Shown: positions 38,290 to 51,112 of the stretch, in pieces
Numbering within the stretch: position 1 is the stretch's first letter
Layout of the letters: each line of letters begins with the position of its first letter
Origin: Torreya grandis
Taxonomy: Eukaryota; Streptophyta; Pinopsida; Cupressales; Taxaceae
Length of the DNA stretch: 64,000 bases
Reading direction: 5' to 3'
NCBI GenBank assembly: GCA_037957365.1
Contig: JARHVA010008414.1
Span: forward strand, 1-64,000
Notes under the pieces: model-generated
What the model was told of the DNA's origin: nothing
The model's database searches: none
Seen by the model: only the letters and a program-made list of their open reading frames with translations
Position numbers and translations under genes: made by a program

Positions 38290-39450
38290 TGGAGGATAAT
38301 TTCTAGCTCTAGGGTTAGGAGGGGTGACACCATTATTTAGAGGAGTATACATAGTAATGGGTGGTTGTTGTGTCTAACTCATAAAAGTGTGATTATTTCA
38401 CTGGTAACGATGGAAATCATGCACCTATTTGGTGGCCTCTTTAGGTTCATTATCATCTTGAATGGGGATCAAAATTATCTCCATAACCATGTAAATACCT
38501 ATAGGTCTATATGTACTAGGTGTATAAGATGATTTGGAAACATTTGGATAGTTAGGAACTACATCATATCCCTCCATCTCTTACTAGATAAAAATAAAGT
38601 CATTACTTAATTCAATTAAATATATTTATCCATGATGATCATTATTATGCACTTGACACAATTTTGGTAAGGCCATATCATAGATATTGATCTCATGTAG
38701 TTTTTTGGGTGAAGCATCTGGTTATATGTTTGAGCTGTTAAATGGATAATTTTATCATTGGTATGTAAAACTATTATTAGATTTTCCCCAAATATTTTTA
38801 CATATTTCCTACATAGACATAATAATTCATTACTAATATTTTTTACAATGAAATATATAGTGTCCAATTCATTCTTGGTATAAACTTGGGGTGTACTCTA
38901 AATGTTTCTCATAATAAGGGCCAATACTTGGCTATGATCCTAAGGGAATACTTCACCATTTACTGGGATAAGGAAACCTAAGTGTTGGTTAGGTGTAGCA
39001 TGAATTAAGGGGAGATTTTTGGTGATTGGAATTATATGTGGCATGGGTACGTTCTAGTTGGAATTGAGGAAAAGGTTTAAGGCTAGTAAATTTGGCAAAA
39101 TCTCTGGGATGGCTATGACAATTTTTCTTGAGGGTTCAATTTTATGTCCACCATGGTGGCCTCAACATAGGAAAGTGGTAAATATAATATAATGGGATAC
39201 CTATGTAATAACTTATAATTCCATGGGTTGAAATAATTATTACATATTTCTAAAGCTAATTGGGCATCTGGTTTGTATAACTTAGTGATATGAGTATATA
39301 TTTTCTAAAATCGAGCATTATATGTTCTTATGGGTTCATTTACTTCCTCTTGATACTAGAAAAATATTGGTAAAATATGATATGGTCAATAAATTATATT
39401 AATCTGGATATCAAGGTGTTTATAAACTATTTCCTTCATGTGATAGAGTT
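38290..39450 (-). pseudogene. gag remnant of the repeat-C-flanked gypsy element
   Basis: Minus-strand translation near 39,370-39,150 reads EEVNEPIRTYNARFQKIYT then KPDAQLALEICNNYFNPWN. This is the C-terminal capsid pattern of plant gag (E.V..Y..RF..... ....P...AL..).  Around 38,580-38,300 the frame is rich in Pro, Tyr and Asn (YDVVPNYPNVSKSSYTPST; PPNPRARNYPPHKTQNQ with stops), like the linker between capsid and protease. It is co-directional with the RT at 36.0-36.9 kb and belongs to the same element. No zinc knuckle was identified. Confidence 0.65.
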
Positions 39451-41121
39451 CTTGAATAGGTTTACAAACTAATCATAAGTAGTGTCCATCATCATGAATG
39501 AGAAGATCCTACATGCTACATATTCATTATAAACATTAAAGAGTATGAGAATTATTTTATATTAAGTAATATTGTATTATACATTTAATCCCCAATTTGG
39601 TTTAATTTTTTTAATATACCTCCCCATGTTTATGGGTATCTCAATCACAATATCAAGGGCATTCATGGTAGATCCAACTAGCTAGGACATTCATGGAAGA
39701 TCTAGCTAGCTACGTGATGGGTAAAGGGTTGGCCATGCACATATGTTTTTTTTAATGGAGTGGGTGGATGAATTAGATAGAGTTACCATGGTTCTTGGTT
39801 TTATAATGATACACCTACTTGTTCTTTGAAACAACAAGGGTGAGATTAGTAGTTGACCATGACCAAAACTAAATTTAGTGGTACACATAGGAGGATATAG
39901 ATTATTCTTGGGTCAAATGGTGGTTTGAGTGTCATTGTATTATTATTTTCCCTCATTATATTAAAAAAAAATTATATCTTTTTTGGGACCTCAAAATGTA
40001 CCTATTATATTAAGTATACTAAGAGACCATGGAAGAATTAAAGGGACTTTCATCCTCTCTTTTTAGGACTATTATTGGAAAATTCTAGGGAAGGATTTTT
40101 AGGTATTTGGATACATTAGATAGCATAATTATAATTAATCTCCAAGACATATTTTATATCACTATAATCCTAACATGGTCTATACACAATAACTTTTATA
40201 CCGACTATTCCTTCCTTACAGTCTACTACTCTACTAGTCTAGGGGTTTATAAGTTAGGAATGGGAAAATTCATTCAAAGTATCAATAAAATAAATATTGA
40301 AAGGTTGGAAAGTTTAAGGTATAAAGTAGTTATCTGTAGGTGATTATACAAATATAAATTCTTAAGACTGAACATGATACCAATTATAATTTTACCACTG
40401 TATGTCATGTTTCACATAAAATTACACTTTAGCTATATAGGGAATGGAGATAAATGGAGTATCATATATATAATTCCTAAAGTTTAAATCTATATATAAG
40501 AACTAAAAATATTTTTATTAATTCATAGAAACTTATAATTGATTTATAAAAATGGAATAATCACAAAAACCAACTATAATAGAATGCAACTCATTCTAAA
40601 TTACAAACATGTATTATATAAAAGACTCATATCATAGTATCTAACACTAATATTCTCTATATTAACTTTAAGATTGGAAAAAAATTAATAAATTAGACAC
40701 AATATAATGTAGAATGCATGAGTCCATTAATTATATTTTTTTATCTACTACCAAAAATGTTGACCTTAAAATAGTGTTTCAAAACAACACATATAGGATC
40801 TAGATGAGATCTTCCACGAATTTACATAAGTTTCCACTATGATCCATTATGGGGAAAAAATTACAACCGCACAATATGTTTCTTAGAATATACAAAAATG
40901 GGGGAATAAAACAAAAAATATGATGACAAATTTCCATTTTGGGACCACAAAAGGGATGATAATATCATCTATTAGAACCTTGTAGGGGACCACTTCCCAG
41001 CTACATTTATGTGCCCTAGTGAGTTGTTAAAGCTTTCACAATGAGATTTTTCTCTATATAAATTTTGGTACATTGACAGGTGGATCCATAAATATGACTT
41101 CTACTTGAGTCAAAATCTAGA
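39451..41121. other. Interior stretch, nothing recognised
   Basis: It lies between the gag remnant and the repeat C reading frame. A minus-strand open piece at 39,888-39,706 (FSFGHGQLLISPLLFQRTS) has no recognised domain. The rest is AT-rich and full of stops in all frames. Confidence 0.4.
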
Positions 41122-41445
41122 ATGTGTCTTAAGAGGATTCTCAAGAGAAACCTTTACTATGTTGAAATGGATAATACTGGTAGTAGACTACATAAAAATC
41201 TTAAAAATAAATTAGGCTCCATCTTTTTTGGCTTTTACCACCTTCCTCTTCATGACTACCTTGAAGTGTTTGACGTAGACCCTAAATTCATTAGTACTGA
41301 GTATAGTGTTATTAGGGTGGAAGAGAACATCAATGTTAACCTCCTTCAATTTAGCAAGGATTTTTTGCTTATTTTTCTCCAAGGGTATGATTATATCTTG
41401 GGTATCTCTAATCTAGTCCTCATACTCCCTAAAACAATATGGTAG
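41122..41445 (-). pseudogene. Coiled-coil-like fragment continuing the repeat C reading frame
   Basis: The minus strand stays open for over 70 codons and reads YEDQIRDTQDIIIPLEKNK, then KILAKLKEVNIDVLFHP and FKVVMKRKVVKAKKDG. The charged heptad-like spacing suggests a coiled coil. The first part lines up with the left copy (WLKNIQDII...MEKN near 22,650), while the remainder has no counterpart there. The left copy is therefore cut inside the coding region. The long open frame on the opposite strand (41,122-41,445) is the shadow of this one. Function unknown. Confidence 0.4.
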
Positions 41446-44400
41446 ATTTTAAGGTCATGAGGATCATGATTTTGATCTTTGGGAACATCCATTTATTGAT
41501 GATCACTATCATAATCTTACATATGGTGTCGATTTAGATGATTAAATCTAGGTACTATTTTACCTTTTATAATAACATGCTCCTCTTTGAAAGATATTTG
41601 GTACCTATAATAGGGTTATGAATAATTCCACAATTTTTTTCCACCTTACCAATGAGGTGAACTAAGAATGAACTCTTGACTTATGACTCCAGTAAATTAC
41701 CTTGTCCCTTGAGGTCTTCCATGATATTATTTATTATCTCATTTTAAACACATAATATAGAGATTATATCCTCTAAAATATATTAGTCTCTCAAATGAGT
41801 CATATTATTGATGAGGGAGAAGAGTTCCTATTTTATTCTCCAAACAACAAGCTTCCCATCCTGGATGAAGGTTTGGGTCATCACCTTCTTCATTACTCCA
41901 AAGTTCTTATCAAACTATAGTTAGATGTTTAGGTCCCCATGGTAGATCATATTTTGTATCTATGATCCTATATATTTTATAGTACCAATCCATCATTTTC
42001 TTCCCATATTTCTCAAAGCTATTGAGTATGAGATAACAACATAAGTGCATTATGGAGGCATGGTGGATTTGGAAAGAATGGATGAGGGATATGAAATGGT
42101 ATGGAATATGAAGGGGAGAGAATTAATGAAAAAGGGTGAATGGATAAGGGGGCTACCCATGGGAACAAGTGTGATATTAGTTATTCCTAGATGTAGATTT
42201 GGATACCAATCATGTATAGTAGTTAGGTGTTCATCTTTAGAGAGGAAATAGACTAATTGAATCTATTTCTTAGGGAACTAAGTGTAAGAGAGAGGGAGTC
42301 CCAATATTATTTTTTAATTGAGAGAGAAGGATGTATATATAGCGTTACGAAAATTATCTTTGGGTGCATATTAGTTTTCTATTGAGGGATAATTTATGAG
42401 GCTACTACACTTTGAGGAATCAAACTAGAAGGAGTCTAAGGTTTATAGAGGCATCTAGTGTATACTTTATTGATGCCTAAAGTTGGTGGGTTTTTTACGG
42501 TCATTTTACTTGGGATTATTGGATAAATGAGAGTTATCAATGTTTTAGGGTCTATTTTAATTATGTGATTAAGATTTGAAACAATAATAGTAATTATTCC
42601 AATCACCTAGGATAGCCTAGGGATAATTTTAGGAGTGGACAAGATGGTGCAATATAAAATGTAGGAGCATTAAAGGTTTGAGCACCTAGGGTTGTAAGGA
42701 TTAATAGAGTAGAGGAAATTTTGGGAACAATTACATGGGAAACTTAATAGGAAGTCTTTACCTAGATTTTAAATCTATGAGGGGATAAAATTTGTTTTCC
42801 AAATATCTTAGAGGTGGGAGTCAAAGGCTCTAGGGATGCCAAATTTTATGCCTAAGGGGAGTTATCCTAAGATTTATATCAATTATAAAAGTGAAGAGAA
42901 CTAAAAACATGATATTTTCCTACTTGATAAGTCCCCATAAGTTAATTGGAAGATAAACTCATTGGAGTTATTATTGGGATCCATCATAAGACCAATTCAT
43001 ATAGCCTCCTTTTAGTGGTTAGGACCTCCATAGTAGGTTATGGGGTTATTGAAATTTCATCTAGTATGGGCATGGGATATGTTTTATACACTATAAATAA
43101 AGGTATATCTTCTATATTCACAATTACCTCAACCTCATTGATAAGTTTGAGGTAGATTAAATCATCTAGGTGGCTCTAGTGATGGTAACTAATGTTTAAC
43201 CTAACCTAATAGAACTCCACATGAGACTTTAACTTGAACTAAGTATCCCAATGCATATCATCATATTAAGGGAGGTTGATGGAAGCTATGTGTGTGACCT
43301 TAGAATATAGACATAGTAATTTCTTTTTATTCATGGTTTCCTATGATGATGGGGAGCAAAGGATATGACCTTTATCTTCTATTGAGGTAGAAACATACTA
43401 TACCATTAACAAATTGATAGGTGATTTCCTTTTTCACCAATTAAAGGACAAGGTCGATAAGTTTTAAAGGAGATCCATAAATGCCTTATAATATTATGAC
43501 CATGTTATAACTATAGTACTAATAGGATGGAATCTCTTATCTCCTCTAATAACCATAACATAGGATTTTCATTAATTACTAGTTACACAGGGAGGTAGAA
43601 GTGATAATTAATATCTTGGATGTGGTACTTGAAATGGTAAATATATAATTTGGTAAAGACCATAGACTAGGTAACCTTTAGGTCTCCATGGGGGAATACA
43701 TATCTATTAAATTCAATGGTGGCATGAGGGGAATCAACCAATTAGGACATCATGTAAAATTTTCCCTTGATATAAAGCCTAGTGACATGTTTTGATATAT
43801 TAGAAGTGATGGTTTCCCTAAGAGATAGGACTTTATTATGTTTGATGATTATTTTGGACAAGGGTAGCCAATATTTTTTTGACATATATAAGGACACTTA
43901 TCTTGTATAGGTGGTTGAGAAATAGCATGCACATATGCACTCTCTCCTTGAAAGTATTGATAGTGTAAGAGTCAATGCACTCCTTATTAACCCAATGATC
44001 ATCATCCGTAACCTAACTATTTAGGGTATCATGAAGGTTTTAGGTTTTCATACATGTAGTGGATACTTCATTATTATACATAATGTTATAGTCAGTAAGG
44101 TTATAGTAGTTTATGAAGGTGTCCCTATATATATATATATATATATATTTGTAATTTAGAGTCCTTGATTTGGTGGATGAATGATGTCATTGGTGAGTTT
44201 GGATGTCTACACTAGATTGGTGAAAATATCACTACTAGGGAAGATCTTAGATTTGGTCATATATTTTTAAATTCCCAGGGATTTGAGAGATATCAAGTCA
44301 CTTGAAAAATAAATATTGTCCTCCTCTAGCTTATTATCACTATTGGGTCTTTGAATATCATCAATTATCTTGAATATTTTATTATAATCATTAAATCATG

Positions 44401-45715
44401 TTTATTAAAGTGTGCGATCCCATATAGGAATATGGCATCCTTGAATTCATGTTCTATATTAAGATTGGATGGTTTTTAGGACTTACAAAGATATGCTTAA
44501 GGATTTGGGAACAACTCCATAGATGGATTTAAATAATATAAATATCACAAAATAGATAATAATGAGATCAATATATATGTGACCTTATACCGATCTATGA
44601 TATCTTCCTTATTAACAACTTCATATAACATGAATTAAACTTCAATTTGATGCCCCAATTTTGAAATACCCATTTTGAATTTTTGATTTAGATTTGATTT
44701 CCTATGTACTAGGCATTGATTATATCATATGGTAGTGATGAGACCCATTTAGGTGAAAAATCATGGATTATAAAAATGGGATAATAAGTATAGAGAGTGT
44801 GGTGGGCACTTGACCATATTTGGCCCTTGTGGAACAATAGGTACATTAATAGCCTACCAAGTGTCATATGTATTCCAATGTTAAGGAGTTGACAAAACTA
44901 TAATTTTCCAAGTGTATTGTCCTATAGGTATACTAGAGTACACATCAAAATATCTAGTTTTATCAAGCCTCCCATGGATTTCAAAAATATTAAAAATCTA
45001 GGTATAAGGATTCATGTGGTGATCTATATTTGAATCAAGCCCCCTAGAACTCTGATAAATCTAACAACTCGAAGTGCATGGATACATGTGATGATATATA
45101 ATTGGATTGAGAATCTCATGGATTTGTAATATTTGTCAACTCCATGTGTATATATACACCTAATTATCTTTTATTGGATTAGGTCCCCTAGGGATTTGAT
45201 ATATCTAACAACTCCAGGTGGATGGATACACTAATTATCATTGATTGGATGAGTCCTCCCAATGCTTTGATAAATCTAAAAATATAGGACTTGTAAAACA
45301 TACAAAAAGGGATAAGAATATTAAAAATTAACTTTATGAAGGAAGGGTTGTTTACCTATCATAAAAAATTTCAAATAAGGGGGCTAGTTAGACTCTATGA
45401 CTATGACTATGGGACTAAGACTCCACAAGTTACTTGTTTTGAATAATCTTTAAGAAAAAAGTAGTTAACACCATAAAAGTAACTAAGTATTAAAAGGACC
45501 TTTAAAAAACTATGGGACCAAACTTTTACATACCAAAATATCACAAAAAATATTCAAATAAAAACAAAGAAAGATCCAATAGAACTATAACATAAATCTC
45601 AAAAATTAGGATACACCAAGTGCCTGATATTTTAAAATTAGATGGGGTTCAAACTGGGCTTGTTAAAGGACCATAATTTTATTTTTTTCATTGTATGGGT
45701 TACATTTTATTATGA
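41340..45715 (-). repeat. Repeat family C, right copy (~4.4 kb)
   Basis: This is the partner of 22,600-26,935, co-linear throughout. The shared right edge is sharp: 'gaccataattttatttttttcattgta..gggtt' and 'atgaataaa' end both copies, and sequences then diverge. The copy contains an AT microsatellite at about 44,126-44,150 that the left copy lacks. Confidence 0.75.
41446..44500 (-). pseudogene. Decayed unidentified reading frame in repeat C, right copy
   Basis: Minus-strand pieces include CMKTXNLHDTLNS-type sequence, HWVNKECIDSYTINTFKER and YVKKYWLPLSKIIIKHNKV (44,030-43,840), NRYVFPHGDLKVT (near 43,700), TKLYIYHFKYHIQDINYHF (near 43,650), YHH..HLDDLIYLKLINEVEVI (near 43,150) and VPMGSPLIHSPFFINSLPF (near 42,150). 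Equivalents in the left copy are ECIDSYT-like DIDS.NINTF, FSKLYINHFKHHI and VPMGISPSHF. Stretches of 40-80 codons between stops are conserved at protein level between copies. I do not recognise any domain. It lies upstream of, and in the same direction as, the gag-pol remnant, so it may be an extra 5' ORF of that element. Confidence 0.4.
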
Positions 45716-46780
45716 ATAAAGTGGTTTTGTTATTGATAACACCTATATCACATTCCTCTTAAGTGGTGAGGCAATGATTTGTTGAGAGGGGGTATCTAAA
45801 CCTATAAAATCCCATTTTAACACTAGGCATACAAAATACTCTAATGTCTAGGTAAGGGCAAACTTCATGGCTTGGGTAACTAAAAAAAAGTTGGGGAAAA
45901 AAAATTAGCCTAACCATGACATGATTTTTATAAAATTTCATAAATTTGAACTTTTGTAGATAATTTGAGATATCAACACTCTAAATTTGAAGATGGTGTA
46001 AAAACATGAAACGTAGCTTTTGGAGTCTAGTTTTTAAAACACTAATTTTTTTTAAATATTTTTAAGTATAACTAGGTAAAACATATAAAATTTGAAGAGG
46101 AACACCTATTTTTTCAAAAAACTTAGTTAATAAATGGTCGTGACATGCACCATTTATTTATAAGAGTTTAATATTATTTGAAACCCTTTGGGGGAAATTT
46201 ATATAAATCTTCTAGCATGTCACCTATGTTTTTTGTATTTTTTCAATATATACTTTTTTTATGATTTTTACAAGTAAATAAATCCTAAAAACTAACAAAT
46301 AAATGGATATCCATCTGTGAGATACACCTAACTACCTCAAAAAAATGAAAATCAATTTTTTTGAATGTGTGTAAAATTAGGCTAATTATGACACCATATA
46401 ATTTATTTTTCACTTGGATCAATAAAAGAAAAATTACATAAACATGTATAGGCATGTGTGTTTGCAACATGTAGTGGCCTAAAAAAGGCATAGCTAGAAA
46501 TAAATATAGTTTCAAACCTTAAATTAGTTCAAAAATTATAAAAATCATATTTTTGGAAAGAGGAGAGCATGCTCATCATGATAGTATCAAGTTTTTGAAT
46601 TTTCACATTGAAATTATTAGTATATTTGGTAATAAAAGTTGAAATTTGTTGTTTATTTTCATACCTTTCAAAAATCATATGTACATTGATAGTCCAAGCC
46701 TTTGGTTCAAGAATCCAAGCCATTCCAAAGCAAAAGGCGTGGGAATTGAATTCAAATTCAAATACTATGATCATGTTAAT
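45716..46780. other. Spacer with a 10 bp hairpin, no recognised gene
   Basis: There is no recognised coding domain. A perfect inverted repeat AATAAATGGT/ACCATTTATT occupies 46,129-46,138 and 46,149-46,158 with a 10-base loop. Overlapping open frames on both strands at 46,529-46,799 have no recognisable features. Confidence 0.5.
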
Positions 46781-46862
46781 AACATGGTCAGATTATTAAT
46801 TATGTTACTAATTTGATCATAATATTTAATAACATGATCACATTAATAATGCGATCACATTA
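46781..46862. repeat. Cluster of GATCA-centred near-palindromes
   Basis: Repeated variants of aataacatgatcac.ttaataat occur here: 'atgatcatgttaataacatg', 'taacatgatcacattaataa' and 'atgcgatcacatta'. The same motif recurs at 50,810-50,966 and 62,398-62,595. Confidence 0.75.
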
Positions 46863-46919
46863 CATATTCTCAACATCTTAAAAATTGAATAGGAACCATT
46901 AAACCTTGTAGTATTAAGA

Positions 46920-48430
46920 TCAAATATTGGTTTTAGATTAAGATTATTGTTTGGGACCAATGTTCTTATCAATAATTGATAACATTGAATGATAATTGGA
47001 GATGTATTAACCTATGAATCAATTTATTATTCCTTTTATCCCAATATGGTGTGAAATTGGACCAATAGATTCCAAATTGACATTAGATGGATATATTCCC
47101 TTGGATGGGCTTAGTTTTCCCTAATTATGTATCAAACTAAATAAAATACTTAGTTTTTTATAATGTAGTGTGTAATTAAAGACCCAATTGACATCATATG
47201 GACATAATTCCTTTCTCAAGGCTCATTTAATCATGATTATGTATTAAATTGAAGTAAATGTTCAATTATTTTAATATGGTGTGATATCCAAGCCCCAATT
47301 GACATTATATTGAAAGAATTCCTTACACAAGGACCAATTACTCTTAATTATAGATTATACTGAAGAAAATATTTAATTGGTTAAATATGATGTGCAATCA
47401 AGGAAAATATTCAAAATGGAAATTAGATGGACAAAATTCATTGCATGGTGTGAAAAATGCCTTGATTGATATTCCAGGTTGAAGAAGTTAATTACATAGG
47501 ACTTGGTTGTCCTCAATTGTGTATAGTATTGGAAAAAATATCTTGATTTAACATGGTGTAATTAGATCTCAAAATGACATTAAATGGATTTAATTCCTTG
47601 TTTGGGGATTGAGTGGCCCCAATTGCATATCATATTGAACCTAAATACTCAATTCATTTAATATGGCGTGTAATCAAGGTTAATGGAACCCAAATGGAAC
47701 ATTATATGGACAAAATTACTTTCATGGGGCTTAGTTGGCCCCAATTATGTATAAGATAAAACTAAATACATGATTAGCTAGATATAGTTTACAAACAGGC
47801 CCAATGAAGTTGTAATTGACATTAGATGTATTTAATTACTTGCATGAGCATTGGTTGGACATAATTGCATATTCAACTATACTAAATACTTATTTGATTC
47901 AATAAGTTATGTATTTGGGATCAATAGAGCCCCATGTTGATAGTATAAGGATAAAATTTCTTACACAAGGCTTGTTTGGACTAAATTTCATAAATCATAT
48001 TGAACCAAATATTATTTTAGTTGACAATGTAGATGGATGTAATTCCTTATAGAGGGTTCAATTGGTCCTAATTTCATATCAGACTAGATAAAACACTGAA
48101 TTATTTGAATAAGGTGTGTAATTAGGGCCCTAATTAAAAAAATGTTGACATTAAATTATGTAGGCAAGACTTGATTAGCCCCAATTATGTATCATTTATA
48201 ACCGAATACTTGATTGGTTTAATATGGTATGCAATCAGGACTAAGTAAGCCCCAATTTACTTTATATATAAATATAATTCTTTGCACATGGCTCCTTTGG
48301 ACCGAATTACATGTCAAATTGAAAAAACATATTTTTTTTAATATGGTGAGCACTTGGATCCCCAATTGATATCATATGGATGGAATTACTTACATTGAGG
48401 TTCAGTAGGCCCTAGGATAAATTTAAATCC
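46920..48430. repeat. Degenerate tandem array, ~111-120 bp unit
   Basis: The word 'aattgacatt' or a variant, followed by 'atatgga.a.aattcctt', recurs at about 47,076, 47,187, 47,298, 47,415, 47,573, 47,693, 47,813, 47,933, 48,021, 48,142, 48,254 and 48,364. Intervals are mostly 110-120 bases, with one long and one short exception from insertion and deletion. Each unit also carries 'ggc.tagttggccc.aattatgtatca' and 'aatatggtgtg.aatca'. About 12-13 old units. No coding is seen. This is a satellite-type array. Confidence 0.85.
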
Positions 48431-48880
48431 AATTACAATCCTTTATATATAGTAATAAATAGGTTCACAAGGATGAACTAGGTTAAAATTACATTAGTCA
48501 TTACCATAATTGACTTCATAGGCTTAATCTGTGATGATGTGGGCGATAATTGATGCCAAATTCACATTCTTTACTCATAGATCTACATTTAAGGAGCTCA
48601 AATTTTCCCCAATCACAATCATGATTGTACCTTATATACCCTAAAACCTATACCCTAAGCCCTAATCCCTAAAATTTCTAATTCTTAAACTTTAAACCCT
48701 AGATATAAACTCTTTAAACCTTGAACCAATCATTTTATCCCAAATTAACATCATTTATACTAAGAATTAATTCACAGGGCTCAGTTTGGCCTAAATCACA
48801 TGACTAATTTCCCTATTTGACTAATTCACTCAATTTTCATGATGACATCCATGGTATAATGACAACCCAAAAATGCATTA
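48431..48880. repeat. Duplicated block with telomere-like motifs, copy 1
   Basis: It matches 49,850-50,290: 'catcctttatatatagta' type start, 'aaggatgaact.ggttaaaatt', 'ataattgat.ccaaattcaca', 'acctataccctaagccctaa', 'taaactctttaaaccttgaac' and 'cctaaatcacatgactaatt'. It contains a run of CCCTAA/CCCTAAA-like words at about 48,635-48,715, the plant telomere-repeat sequence in degenerate form. Confidence 0.8.
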
Positions 48881-49849
48881 TATAGTCACAGATGGGTCCA
48901 AGTGAATAAAATTGTCCTCAATTATCTTTATGATTGTCCCTATGTATCCTAAACCATGTATATACACTAAAACCTAGAATCCATAAACCATAAACTATAA
49001 ACACTTTCCCCTAAATTGTAAACTATTTACTTTACCTATTTACCAACTTTAATTTAACCCTAATTAATGTCCTTTGTAGTAAGAATTTGGTTTGAGCACA
49101 TGGCATATCTAGTGATTAGACATCAATATATAGGTCCTTAAACCTAAACTATAATTGTTAATACCTAAAACATAAATTGTAATCCATATACCCTAATACC
49201 CACTACATGACACAAACATACATGCCTTATGATATAATTGAATTTATCATGAGATGTCATAAAATGCACTTTTTAAATCTATGGCTAAATCCTTTAGAGT
49301 ACCACTATATATTTACATTTATTCAGTAAATTGGTGCTATTTTGAGCCCTTTCAAACTAATTAACCAAAAAGGAGGATCTTTTTTATTCTTTTAATTAAG
49401 GAGGTATTTGAGGCCAATTTAAACCCCTTTAATAGCAAGATATGATTTGGGGAAAAATCAAAAGATTGATCTTCTATCATGAATTGATCCAATTAGTTAA
49501 TCTATACAATTGCATACATGATCTAAAAATTGATCCCCTAACCAAATTTATGGCTCAATAAATTGTATAACATGTATGTAACATGTACATGGAATAATTA
49601 ACCCTAATTTTATCAAGAATGTAAACATGAAGGTAATTAAGTCATAAATAGGTGTCATAAGTAGCTAAAATGTTCTTTAATTAACTTAGTGATTGGACCC
49701 TATATTTGATATCTTAAACCTAGTAAGTTACCTTATACCATTTAAATTTAACCCAAAACCCTATACCATTTACATTAAACCCTAATCCATAATCCCTAAA
49801 TCCCAAACCCTTTAAATTGTAGACCCTAAACTAATAAATTTATCCCCTA
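48881..49849. repeat. Spacer with further CCCTAAA-like tracts
   Basis: Degenerate (CCCTAAA)-type words occur around 48,970-49,080 and especially 49,735-49,840 ('aaaccctaatccataatccc', 'taaatcccaaaccc'). No gene is seen. It probably belongs to the same 1.4 kb duplication unit as the flanking blocks. Confidence 0.65.
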
Positions 49850-50290
49850 TTAACATCCTTTATATATATAGTAAGAATTAGGTTCATAAGGATGAACTTG
49901 GTTAAAATTGCATCACTCATTACCATAATTAACTTCATAGGATCAATCTATGATGATGTGGGGGATAATTGATCCCAAATTCACAAATATAGCTTCAATG
50001 CTCCCAAAGATACCCCAATTACATACATGATTATATAAATATACCTTAAAACCTATACCCTAAGCCCTAATGTATAAAGTTCCTAATCCCTAAACTCTAA
50101 ACCATAAAGATAAACTCTTTAAACCTTGAACTAATAATTTTAGCCCTAAACTAACATCATTTATAAACTAATAATTAAGTTCACATGGATCATTTTGGCC
50201 TAAATCACATGACTAATTACCCCATTTCACTAATTCACTCAATATACACAATGGCATCCAGTGTATAATGATAACTCAAAAAAACATTTT
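49850..50290. repeat. Duplicated block with telomere-like motifs, copy 2
   Basis: Partner of 48,431-48,880, offset by about 1.42 kb. The order of all shared words is conserved. Confidence 0.8.
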
Positions 50291-51112
50291 ATTATTAAAA
50301 AATTATTATTATTTTTTAGGGATTCCATGTGCTTAAAGGTTATTTCTCCAAGTTTTAGGAGAAGAAAAAAAGACTTAAGAAGTAATGTGTCATTTAATGC
50401 ATGTTGTCAAACATATTGGCCAACCACTTAAGAAATCTAAACTATAAGTGATATGGCATTTAATACACTTTGGGAATGTGCCCAAAAACATTATCATGAC
50501 ATGTATGTTATAAAAGCATGTTACCTAGTGTTTTATTAAACTCACATATCATTATAATTTATGGGGATCCATTTCCCTTCCATCACAATGTCAATTCAAA
50601 ACCATGTGATTTAATGTAGGGAGTGATGTGACTATCCATAAAGTAAAGCCATTCTAGGGGAAAGGTCCTAGTAGCTGTGCACTTTAACTTTGTTACTTAA
50701 TTATAATCCCTAATCCATAAACCTTATGCACTAATTCCTTAATCCTTAATCCCTAATCCCTTATCTATATTAAGTATATTGAAATCATTTTATTCAATAA
50801 TGAAATCACATTATTCTTAACATAGGAAACACTTAGTCTTCATTGCCAATTGCCAACCCAAAGCTTATATATTAACAATAATGCAATCATGTTATTATTG
50901 ATATAAGATTTTTAATGGGTTGGATGGGCTAGGAACTTATATAAAAAATAACATGATCATGTTATTATTATTTTAGATTAAGCTCACTTATCAATGACTA
51001 TTTTTAGCCCAAATTGAGACTTTTATCCCAACAAACATTCTCTACATACTTGTATGTACTTGACCCCACCTTTAAAAAGTTAGTAATTATCCCTTTTGAT
51101 GGGTTCTAGATC
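50291..51112. repeat. Spacer with CCCTAA tract and a perfect 20 bp palindrome
   Basis: Telomere-like words lie at 50,695-50,765. Near-palindromes of the same family as 46,781-46,862 lie at 50,795-50,910. A perfect 20 bp palindrome AATAACATGATCATGTTATT sits at 50,947-50,966. No gene is seen. Confidence 0.7.

Noticed and set aside
41122..41445. 107-codon plus-strand open frame
   Set aside because: It is the antisense of a minus-strand coiled-coil-like frame that continues the repeat C reading frame and has a partner in the left copy; the plus frame has no resemblance to known proteins.
46920..48430. CRISPR array
   Set aside because: The period is 111-120 bp with similarity across the whole unit, so there are no short conserved repeats with unique spacers, and the context is eukaryotic.
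48431..50290. True telomere or chromosome end
   Set aside because: The CCCTAAA-like words are degenerate and interspersed, with ordinary repeat DNA on both sides.
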